Origin: Bolinopsis microptera
Lineage: Eukaryota; Ctenophora; Tentaculata; Lobata; Bolinopsidae
NCBI RefSeq assembly: GCF_026151205.1
Contig: NC_087080.1
Coordinates: 2,707,096 to 2,771,095, forward strand
Direction: 5' to 3'
Length of the DNA: 64,000 nucleotides
In this document: positions 24,201 to 34,389 of the stretch, piece by piece
How the letters are laid out: each line of letters opens with the position of its first letter
Numbering within the stretch: position 1 is the stretch's first letter
Notes under the pieces: generated by a model
What the model saw: the letters and a program-made list of their open reading frames with translations, nothing else
What the model was told of the DNA's origin: nothing
Database searches by the model: none
Translations under genes and position numbers: made by a program

Positions 24201-25045
24201 TCATTCATCTGTAAACTGAGGTATTCGCTTCTGCCTGAAGGCACTCATGCCTCTTTTTGGTCTTTAGTTGCAAAGGAAGCATAGAACAGTCGCTTTTCGT
24301 AGTCCAAACCAAGTTGCAGTGAAGTTTCATACGCAGCATTGACAGCTTCTTTATTCAAAGCAACAGCAATCTTCGAAAATGAAGCAATCTTTTGTGCAGT
24401 TTCCACAGCCTTGTCAACAAGTTCATCTACAGGAAAAATTTGAGCAGCAAGTCCTATCTGCTTAGCCTCTTGTGCATCAATGAAGTTGCCTGTCAGACAC
24501 ATTTCCATAGCCTTGCTTTTCCCAACAGATCGAGTGAGCCTCTGTGTACCCCCAGCTCCAGGCAATACACCCAAAGTAATTTCTGGTTGACCAAACTTTG
24601 CTTTCTCGCCAGCATAGATAAAGTCACACATCATTGCAAGCTCGCAACCACCTCCAAGGGCAAAACCGTTGACAGCAGCAATAATCGGCTTTTTAGCTTT
24701 AGTGACATTCTCCAAGTCATTGAATAATCCTCCCATGTAAGTATCAGCAAAAGAAAGGGACTCCATCATCTTAATGTCAGCTCCAGCAGCAAATGCCCTT
24801 GAGGAACCAGTGAGGACAATGGCTCCAATGTCACTGTCAGCATTGGCATCAAGTACAGCAGCGTTGAGATCTGTAATGACTTGCTGGTTGATAGAATTAA
24901 GAGCCTTTGGTCTGTTCAGTGAAATAAGAGCTACTTTTTCACGTTTTTCAACAAGAACAGTCTCATATGCTGATGCATCACAATTGAGAAATCGAAGACC
25001 ACCGAGGTTTGAAAGGCCTCTTCTTGAAAAGACTTTTCCTATCAT
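24201..25045 (-). CDS. ECHS1: Mitochondrial short-chain enoyl-CoA hydratase, intronless, frameshifted near the C-terminus
   Basis: Crotonase-fold enzyme hydrating 2-enoyl-CoA in mitochondrial beta-oxidation. The start chosen at 25045 ([10 protein letters not shown]) follows a CAG acceptor-like site and begins an Arg-rich presequence; the longer open frame upstream only reads through a G-run. Motifs: AFAAGADIK (85-92, oxyanion hole), [11 protein letters not shown] (131-141, catalytic Glu135) and [14 protein letters not shown] (153-166, catalytic Glu155). In frame it stops at 24245 after KDQKEA. One base later in phase, [15 protein letters not shown] and a stop at 24201 give the expected C-terminus, so one G seems missing in GAGGCATG. 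Length would then be about 281 aa, near the family's 290. No introns, unlike its neighbour, which raises the chance of a retrocopy. An assembly error could equally explain the shift. Confidence 0.88.
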
Positions 25046-25097
25046 TTCCACCTGCTGGTATTTCATAGTTATTAATAATAAATGGTTGCATATTGTT

Positions 25098-25124
25098 GGG
25101 GGGGGGGGGGGGGGGGGGGGGGGG
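25098..25124. repeat. 27-base G run upstream of the hydratase
   Basis: Uninterrupted plus-strand G's about 50 bp upstream of the hydratase start. Read on the minus strand it makes a poly-Pro stretch in a longer ORF, which is not taken as coding. Confidence 0.9.
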
Positions 25125-25225
25125 TTGTCAACATGTAATGTTATACCACTGAGAAAAAAGAGCAAAACAGCAGAGTCAATTGATGTACATGGGTGATCAA
25201 CAATCATTAAATTAAGTTTACTCAT

Positions 25226-28200
25226 TTAACATAATAATTTTAGCTAGCAAATCAAGGTTCTTGGGATGAAATTGAATTGACAAGTACGACCCCTTAAAGG
25301 CATAGTCTATAGATGAAGGGGCCGTAGACTCTGGTGGCTTTGGTCTGCACAACCCTCTAGAGATCTGGAGAAGCTGGATTACCTCAGTGAGTTCTTGGGA
25401 AGTAGAAATTGTTGATGTTTGAAACAGAAACTACGAAATTCATATATTATATCGCTACTTGTTAACCAATTGGAATCACATATTTACCACGTTTTCGACA
25501 TTTTTCAGTGGTGATCGACATTAATAACTCTACCGGTCGATCACCCAGGTAATCCAATTTATTAAAATGAGGTGGTAAAAAGTCTACTGAGTGCTAAGCT
25601 ACATGTACAGCTTCGTTGTAGCGCTTACTGTAATGAAAATAAAGCAATGTACACAATTACAAATTAGGAACTTAAAAGACAGTGTAATTGTAAATTATGA
25701 CAATTTACCGAAGTATTTACTAAGTGACAGTTCACAGTGAATGGGTGAACGATAATTCACGTTTGAAGTTTTATTTATTGCATGGCGCACATTTTCTTTA
25801 AAAAAAACAGTTTCAGACAATACAACGCTCGATTTTAAAGTAATAATTTGCCATAATGCGCGGCGCGAGGTTTTTAAAATATTGTAATTGTTTGTTCCAT
25901 TGTTTATTTATCATTGTAATGATAATCAAAATTAAACTAATTGTTTTTTACTTGGTGATCGTTTTGTGTGAAAGTGTATTTCCTAATTTGATAGAATGCC
26001 ATGCTGTGACCTTCAATTTTGGATCTGAATCATATCATGAATATTGAATATACGCGCGCGCAGCTGGCTGCGTGGGCCGTACATGGCGCATGTAGCATGA
26101 TATGAAATTATTTTGTATTTGTGACTCCGTATTTGTTCAGCACGTGGTCTAGTATCTCAGTACATGCCGTCAAATCATATTATTCGTTTCATAATGCAAG
26201 TCTAGTGGCATTTGTTTCACCCTATAATGTATAAAACACCTAGCTAACTTCAAACTGAAGGTCCAATTTAGAATCATTCATGATCAGTTTTTGATTCTTG
26301 AAGCGTATCCATATATTCCACTTATTTTAATGATGAAGAACCTTAACACTAAATCACGATACTTATGTCTTAACGGGTGATACTCGTAAAATATCTGTTC
26401 CATATATTGTACGGGCGAAATAGTTGGTCGCGCGCAGTACGCCGCGCTTTTGGTGTTGACCATTGGCGGCAGGTACTTTTTGTCCTATTACGTCACGGCG
26501 CACTACTGCAAATACATTACACACTGATATAAGGCTTCTCTCACAGTTTATGTTAGAAATCAAACCTAATTAGATCATCGATCAGTTAGTGATATCAACA
26601 AAGAAAACAAAATATTGAAACAACGGATTATAATATACAATGGTTATCTTTCTAAATCCAGTGCAGTGAGTATACTAATACAGTGTATCATTATGAACTG
26701 GAAATATCATCTTAATTTCTTTGATAGGAGCAACATCTATTAATTGTTTCGATATTATTATTAAGACTCAATCTTCAAGTTCAAGCCTTCGGCATCATTG
26801 TAAGAGGATTTGTAGAAGAACATTTCGGCAGTAACTGAAAGTAATTCATTTTAATTGATCAAAGATGTTGAAACTCGGTTTATCAATATCAGATGGTTTG
26901 GGACATGATGCATTACTGATTTTACTACAAAAACTTTACCCACAATTATGACTGTTTACAATATTGAATATTAAGCCTACTGCAGTGTGACTAAATTGTA
27001 TTTGTAAGCCATATATTCCAAAAATTCTAATATGTTCTCACCTATATATAGTGTATGTTTTACAGTTTAAGGAGAAGGAGACCATTAACATTACATAGAG
27101 TATAAATTATTCCCAGCAGTACATTATCTTCCAGAAATAGCCGTTTTCATGTCAGAGAGGTCCTTCGCCGCACTATCAGTATCACACAATGGCAGGTCAG
27201 TCCATCAGTAACTGAAAATAAAACAAATTACGTCAGTGTTGCTATTAAGAGCAAATATTTAGATACAAACTGGTGTTATTGGGAAGGTTGGTATTCGTTC
27301 GTATTTCTGTCGATAAATGGTTACATTTTCATGTACCATTTCTCGACAAAAATGGGCAATTAGTGCGTGTACATGGTTAATGTTGAATTTTAAGTGGAAT
27401 GATACGCCTATGTGCAGTGTTCACCCTACAGCGTGTAAAGGGATGTGTGTAAAGTATGATTATTTATAGATTACTGTAATAAAGTAATGACAAAGTAAGC
27501 GATCGTGTACATCTCGTTATAACATTTCGGTCATGAAGTTGAAATATTACAACAATATATTATTTTATTTGCCCACTTCTCTTGGAGAGAATTTAGGTAA
27601 GGTACGTGTGCTAATTGTACATAATTTTGATAGGAGCTTTAACGAAAATCTAATACCAAATTGGTCGCCAAATTGAATATGGGATACCCAGGAGGAATAA
27701 GAGGATTATTGGGACAAAAGTGGAACATTTGTTACATCGGTTCTAGACATGAAGTGATTCCCAAACTTGGTTTAAGTATTCCTTTAAGTCATTATATGTG
27801 GTTGCGGCGGTATAGTTCAAAATCTGAAACAATATGGTCAAGATTGCTTGACTGATTTTGTAAGCTAAAAGATTGTCATTTGCATCGATAATTTTATCAA
27901 ATCATTATAATTTTACCGGATCTGACGAGAATTCTGTTTAGTTTGAACAGGATATTTGACCACTGCCTCCCTTGCAAACCACATCTTTGTTTTGGGTACC
28001 GCTCTTGAGTTTTGGTTCTGTTGAAAATCTTATCCTGCAAGTAGTTGACTTATAAGTCTACAAATTTGCACAGAAATAAAATAACCTATTTCACAACCAA
28101 GTTGCATTCAAGTTAACAATAAATGACATTAGAAAATGATTTCACGATTTAATTTCATTAGAAACTGAGTCTATTAAAAAAATTCGAAAATTTCATCGAA

Positions 28201-28425
28201 ACATATAATAGTAAACGACTAAATTAGCACTGTCTTACTTAGAGGGGTATGCGGAAATTATGATAAATTTACTTTGTGAGAATCTGAGATAACAAGATCA
28301 GAGTAGGTCACCTTCGGGTTTTATCTTACGTGATTGTGATCCAGTTCCAGGGGAAGTGTTGTCCGTAAACGAGCTTCAGCGAAAAAGCAAAGGGGAGAAT
28401 AACAGTATAACTCCTCTATCATATT
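25226..28425. other. Space between the hydratase and the candidate gene at 28.4 kb
   Basis: No supported gene. GC-richer patches lie at 25855-26095 (GCGCGC and CGTGGG tracts) and 26430-26510 (containing a CRE-like TGACGTAA on the minus strand). They could be promoter sequence. An ATG frame with a donor at 27149..27195 is noted among the rejected items. A small inverted repeat (GGTGATCGAC / GTCGATCACC) is at about 25510-25555. Confidence 0.4.
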
Positions 28426-28960
28426 CTAGTAAAATGTAGCAGTGCTGATTTGTTCGTCGTCTTCTGCAGGATGGTACTCTAGCGCTTTTCTAAGATCTGT
28501 CCGACTCTGCCCAAACACCTGGATAAATATATTGAATTAGTGAGATGTATCAATTTAATTACGTTTAAATAATTTAACTTTAAGTTTACAATGACACAAA
28601 TGTATAACCTACCAACAGAGAAGAAGACAGTTTTGAAGAACCTTGATTGATGAGATAGTTAAAGTTAAGAAAGAGTAGTATTATAGCACGGGGTTTTAAT
28701 TCACCTGTTGGATTTTTCCCTCCTCTATCATATTCTAGTCAAATGTAGCAGTGCTTATTATTAATAAATATGTTCACCATCTTCTGCAGGATGGTACCCT
28801 AGCGATTTTCTAAAATCTGTCCGACTCTGCCCAAACATCTGGATAAATATATTGAATTAGTGAGATGTATCAATTTAATTACGTTTAAATAATTTAACTT
28901 TTAGTTTACAATGACACAAATGTTTAACCTACCAACGTCCAACAGAGAAGAAGACAGTTT
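28420..28960. repeat. Tandem duplication of about 310 bp
   Basis: CCTCTATCATATTCTAGT at about 28413 recurs at about 28722, and the next 200 bp match closely, including TGTCCGACTCTGCCCAAACA and AACAGAGAAGAAGACAGTTT. The copies differ by small indels and a few substitutions. Confidence 0.85.
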
Positions 28961-29042
28961 TTACCTGTTGTAATATAAATTAAAAACTTATCAGTAGAAA
29001 ATGATATTTAAAAATCACTTGCTTACATTCTCCATTCTCCAT
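28426..29042 (-). CDS. Candidate small gene with two alternative 3' exon sets
   Basis: A possible first exon, 29027..29042 (MENGE, donor GTAAGC), fits in phase to 28933..28964 (CKNCLLLCWTL). That joins 28761..28838 (MFGQSRTDFRKSLGYHPAED, stop TAA). A duplicated downstream terminal exon, 28426..28518, reads VFGQSRTDLRKALEYHPAED and ends STATFY before TAG. A matching short upstream exon lies near 28620-28650. Both terminal exons follow the same TTTATCCAG acceptor. Reading frame and length of the shared part are kept in the duplicate, hinting at selection, but the protein is unknown and the exons are tiny. Confidence 0.3.
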
Positions 29043-29559
29043 AACGAAAACTTAACTCTGCTTGTTCTCGTTAAAAGTTAACAGTACTTCATCTTGCACT
29101 AGATCAGTCCTGGCTAACGAAATTTTGAAGAGTATTAGTTCATGATAATCTCACTGAGTTAAATATTTACCGTATTTATACCGTTAAAAGCACACATTTT
29201 AAGGTTACTAAGTAACGACAAAAACCAGTAAAGAGGACTTATTCACACGGATACTAAATACTCAAGTACTAATTAACAGCAAATTTGTTAAAAATATATA
29301 TTTTATTTTAAAAGGAGGTTATCATACATTTAAAGAGTGTACACCGTCAGATCATTTTCCGATTGTATGTAGGATTTTTACTCCTGTACTGCAGTGTACA
29401 AAGGCGATGAAATCAAGGGTTCTGTAATCTATTGTCTATAAGTCTGATTTAAACTAATTAACTAAGATATTTAAAGATGAAACTGTCCGGGACCTGGAGA
29501 CGATCAATTTAGTTCCAAAATGGCGTGTTCAGTCAGCTAACCAAAAACATTATTAACAC

Positions 29560-32500
29560 TAGACTACAACTATGTCACGTCATTAATAGCCAATGATAAT
29601 TGCACTTTCTACGGATTCGATTATACAATTATAGCGATACTGGGTTAGAAAGACGCGTGATATCTCTTGGATTATCACCATGGTAACTGGGAGGTGTTCA
29701 GACTCAAAAGATTTACTTTACAAACTGAGGTCTATGTTTTAATATCCATGTTCAACGGATAATTGAAGCTTAAATAGTAGGTATGATAAAATGTAATATT
29801 TACACAAATGGGTTCTTGTTATTATAAGCAAATCATTCAGTACACACTGAGTGTAAACGGATGTTTGGGAATTGGGAGTTGGGACACACCTTAGAAACAC
29901 TTAATAGCTAATCGTAGTAGCCTTACGTTTAATACCCGATATATAACTGGTGTCCCTCACGTTATTATATCAGGTCTGTTACTATGGAAACGTCCGAGGG
30001 GCTAGCTAAAGAATTCAACTTGGAAGTTTAGTCACAGTTCAATAAAAATTACTGCCACTAAAAGTAAAAGCCATGATGATTAGTGTACTCTACGCATTCA
30101 ATTATAACAATTTACTTGGTTAGCAAATCGCGTGATATCTCTGGAATTATCACCATGGTAACTAGGAGATGTTCAAACTCAAAAGATTTACTTTACAAAC
30201 TGAGGTCTATGTTTTAATACACAAATGGGTTCTTGTTATTATAAGCAAATCGTTCAGTACACACTGAGTGTAAACGGATGTATGGGAATTGGGACACACC
30301 TTAGAAACAATTAATAGCTAATCGTAGTAGCCTTACATTTAATAACCGATATATAACTGGTGTCCCTCACGTTATTATATCAGGTCTGTAATTACTATGG
30401 AAACGTCCGAGGGGCTAGTTAAAGAATTCAACTTGGAAGTTTAGTCACAGTTCAATAAAAATTACTGCCACTAAAAGTAAAAGCCATGATGATTAGTGTA
30501 CTCTACGCATTCAATTATAACAATTTACTTGGTTAGCAAATCGCGTGATATCTCTGGAATTATCACCATGGTAACTAGGAGGTGTTCAAACTCAAAAGAT
30601 TTACTTTACAAACTGATGTCTATGTTTTAATACACAAATGGGTTCTTGTTATTATAAGCAAATCGTTCAGTACACACTGAGTGTAAACGGATGTATGGGA
30701 ATTGGGACACACCTTAGAAACACTTAATAGCTAATCGTAGTAGCCTTACATTTAATAACCGATATATAACTGGTGTCCCTCACGTTATTATATCAGGTCT
30801 GTTACTTATACTATGGAAACGTCCGAGGGGCTAGCTAAAGAATTCAACTTGGAAGTTTAGTCACAGTTCAATAAAAATTACTGCCACTAAAAGTAAAAGC
30901 CATGATGATTAGTGTACTCTACGCATTCAATTATAACAATTTACTTGGTTAGCAAATCGCGTGATATCTCTGGAATTATCACCATGGTAACTAGGAGGTG
31001 TTCAAACTCAAAAGATTTACTTTACAAACTCAAAAGATTTACTTTACAAACTGAGGTCTATGTTTTAATACACAAATGGGTTCTTGTTATTATAAGCAAA
31101 TCGTTCAGTACACACTGAGTGTAAACGGATGTATGGGAATTGGGACACACCTTAGAAACACTTAATAGCTAATCGTAGTAGCCTTACATTTAATAACCGA
31201 TATATAACTGGTGTCCCTCACATTAGTATATCAGGTCTGTTACTATGGAAACGTCCGAGGGGCTAGTTAAAGAATTCAACTTGGAAGTTTAGTCACAGTT
31301 CAATAAAAATTACTGCCACTAAAAGTAAAAGCCATTATGACTAGTGTACTCTACGCATTCAATTATAACAATTTACTTGGTTAGCAAATCGCGTGATATC
31401 TCTGGAATTATCACCATGGTAACTAGGAGATGTTCAAACTCAAAAGATTTACTTTACAAACTGAGGTCTATGTTTTAATACACAAATGGGTTATTGTTAT
31501 TATAAGCAAATCGTTCAGTACACACTGAGTGTAAACGGATGTATGGGAATTGGGACACACCTTAGAAACAATTAATAGCTAATCGTAGTAGCCTTACATT
31601 TAATAACCGATATATAACTGGTGTCCCTCACGTTATTATATCAGGTCTGTTACTATGGAAACGTCCGAGGGGCTAGCTAAAGAATTCAACTTGGAAGTTT
31701 AGTCACAGTTCAATAAAAAGTATTGCCACTAAAAGTAAAAGCCATGATGATTAGTGTACTCTACGCATTCAATTATAACAATTTACTTGGTTAGCAAATC
31801 GCGTGATATCTCTGGAATTATCACCATGGTAACTAGGAGGTGTTCAAACTCAAAAGATTTACTTTACAAACTGAGGTCTATGTTTTAATACACAAATGGG
31901 TTCTTGTTATTATAAGCAAATCGTTCAGTACACACTGAGTGTAAACGGATATATGGGAATTGGGACACACCTTAGAAACACTTAATAGCTAATCGTAGTA
32001 GCCTTACATTTAATAACCGATATATAACTGGTGTCCCTCACGTTATTATATCAGGTCTGTTACTTATACTATGGAAACGTCCGAGGGGCTAGCTAAAGAA
32101 TTCAACTTGGAAGTTTAGTCGCAGTTCAATAAAAATTACTGCCACTAAAAGTAAAAGCCATGATGATTAGTGTACTCTACGCATTCAATTATAACAATTT
32201 AATTGGTTACCAAATCGCGTGATATCTCTGGAATTATCACCATGGTTACTAGGAGGTGTTCAAACTCAAAAGATTTACTTTACAAACTCAAAAGATTTAC
32301 TTTACAAACTGAGGTCTATGTTTTAATACGCAAATGGGTTCTTGTTATTATAAGCAAATCGTTCAGTACACACTGAGTGTAAACGGATGTATGGGAATTG
32401 GGACACACCTTAGAAACACTTAATAGCTAATCGTAGTAGCCTTACATTTAATAACCGATATATAACTGGTGTCCCTCACGTTATTATATCAGGTCTGTTA

Positions 32501-33500
32501 CTTATACTATGGAAACGTCCGAGGGGCTAGTTAAAGAATTCAACTTGGAAGTTTAGTCACAGTTCAATAAAAATTACTGCCGCTAAAAGTAAAAGCCATT
32601 ATGACTAGTGTACTCTACGCATTCAATTATAACAATTTACTTGGTTAGCAAATCGCGTGATATCTCTGGAATTATCACCATGGTAACTAGGAGGTGTTCA
32701 AACTCAAAAGATTTACTTTACGAACTCAAAAGATTTACTTTACAAACTGAGGTCTATGTTTTAATACACAAATGGGTTCTTGTTATTATAAGCAAATCGT
32801 TCAGTACACACTGAGTGTAAACGGATGTATGGGAATTGGGACACACCTTAGAAACAATTAATAGCTAATCGTAGTAGCCTTACATTAAATAACCGATATA
32901 TAACTGGTGTCCCTCACGTTATTATATCAGGTCTGTTACTATGGAAACGTCCGAGGGGCTAGTTAAAGAATTCAACTTGGAAGTTTAGTCACAGTTCAAT
33001 AAAAATTACTGCCACTAAAAGTAAAAGCCATGATGATTAGTGTACTCTACGCATTCAATTATAACAATTTACTTGGTTAGCAAATCGCGTGATATCTCTG
33101 GAATTATCACCATGGTAACTAGGAGGTGTTCAAACTCAAAAGATTTACTTTACAAACTGAGGTCTATGTTTTAATACACAAATGGGTTCTTGTTATCATA
33201 AGCAAATCGTTCAGTACACACTGAGTGTAAACGGATGTATGGGAATTGGGACACACCTTAGAAACAATTAATAACTTAACACATCAGCCTTATATCTAAT
33301 AACCGATATATAACTGGTGTCCCTCACGTTGTATCAGGTCTGTTACTGTGGAATAACGTCCGAGGGGCAAGTTAAAGAATTCAACTTGGAAGTTTAGTCA
33401 CAGTTCATTATTTGGTAAAATGAACAGGGACTCCATGAAATGCCGTTAATAAACATTACTGCCACTGGATTACAATTGTGTCACGTCATTTCTAGCCAAT
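29560..33500. repeat. Satellite-like tandem array, nine units of about 410-475 bp
   Basis: The anchor GTGATATCTCTGGAATTATC (first copy slightly changed) occurs at about 29657, 30132, 30545, 30961, 31393, 31803, 32219, 32657 and 33089. Spacings are 475, 413, 416, 432, 410, 416, 438 and 432 bp. Units are nearly identical; three contain an extra 22-bp direct repeat built on CAAAAGATTTACTTTACAAA. Each unit has a possible hairpin between CCCTCACGTT and AACGTCCGAGGG. The outer flanks share TGTCACGTCATT and AGCCAATGAT. The 68-aa ORFs inside are repeated and look like chance. Confidence 0.92.
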
Positions 33501-33509
33501 GATTTAGAT

Positions 33510-34380
33510 TATTATTATCATACGATATTTGGAGTACCTGCAGCATAAGGAGAACTCGAAATTCTAGTCTTGAACATATAGTTCAAGGGATATAGTTATA
33601 GCAAAAACGATCGGGTTAGGTCGCATCGACAATGCCAATAGCAAAAATATGTTTGATCTTCAAAATTACACTAAGGTAAGCGACAAAAACCTTCATTTAC
33701 ATTGGCATGCACCACAATATTCGTTTGTTCATCTGCATATGCAGGTAGCAGCTTAATTATGGCCCACTGAATGACTGAACCGTAATATTGATTGATGCAG
33801 ATACACCGGTCAGATTGAATCTGGAAACAATCAAACAAATGACATGCAACTCAGCAAGCGATCAAATTAAAGCTGGAAGTGAATAGAATCTGTTATCGAA
33901 TGTTAAGCTTAATTTCAATACGGTCATAGACAGCGAACAAAACAACAGTGAATCGATTATAAACTGCGTAGCCGTAAGGAAGTGAAGTTACAGAGCCAGA
34001 CAAAATTGATGAACGCTCGATTTTATCACAGAATTTCGAACTGCAGAGTGATTTTACGCCGCGCATAGCTCACGTGACTCAATATAAGCTCTCCTATTGG
34101 CGCAAACGTCTCAGCCAATCAGCATCTACGGCACTTTTCTGCCGTAATTGAGTCGTATTTCTACCTACCAGGACCGTCGACGAGTCCAACTCGGCGCGCG
34201 TCCTGGTAGGTTGTAAACCTACAACTTATGTCTTATAATGGGCCCTACTAGCCAAATAAATAGGCTCACGTCACTGGTTACCCTATGGCTATTACATTAC
34301 AGTCCATTTCACATTATTAATGTCCCGTACGTATCGAATGGAGCTGCAAATCATTTCATTACGATTATATCTGATTCGGG
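33510..34380. other. Unannotated stretch left of the foldback element
   Basis: No gene. Between 34085 and 34130 there are CCAAT-like motifs (AGCCAATCAGC), and a CACGTGAC motif is near 34071, so a promoter is possible. A 12-bp stem (ACCTACCAGGAC) is listed separately. Confidence 0.4.
34163..34211. repeat. Short inverted repeat with a 12-bp stem
   Basis: ACCTACCAGGAC and its complement GTCCTGGTAGGT bracket a GC-rich loop of about 25 bases. It could be a solo MITE or hairpin remnant. Confidence 0.6.
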
Positions 34381-34389
34381 ACGCGGGTG

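Noticed and set aside
25046-25225. Longer N-terminus of the hydratase with a poly-Pro stretch
   Set aside because: It reads through a 27-base G run and past an acceptor-like CAG. The internal Met at 25045 starts a normal mitochondrial presequence.
25856-26047. 63-codon ORF with a hydrophobic start resembling a signal peptide
   Set aside because: Hydrophobicity comes from AT-rich codons; no family and no clear splice context.
27149-27195. ATG exon-like stretch MSERSFAALSVSHNG with donor GTCAGT, and a possible partner at 27644-27674
   Set aside because: The joined product would be only 29 residues and there is no further evidence.
30912-32814. 68-codon ORFs in the satellite array
   Set aside because: They appear only in units with the 22-bp internal duplication, start on non-ATG codons and have no recognisable content.
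29560-33500. Hammerhead ribozyme in the satellite units
   Set aside because: I looked for the CUGAUGA and GAAA core in both strands of the unit; the core is not present in the right order, although a simple hairpin is.
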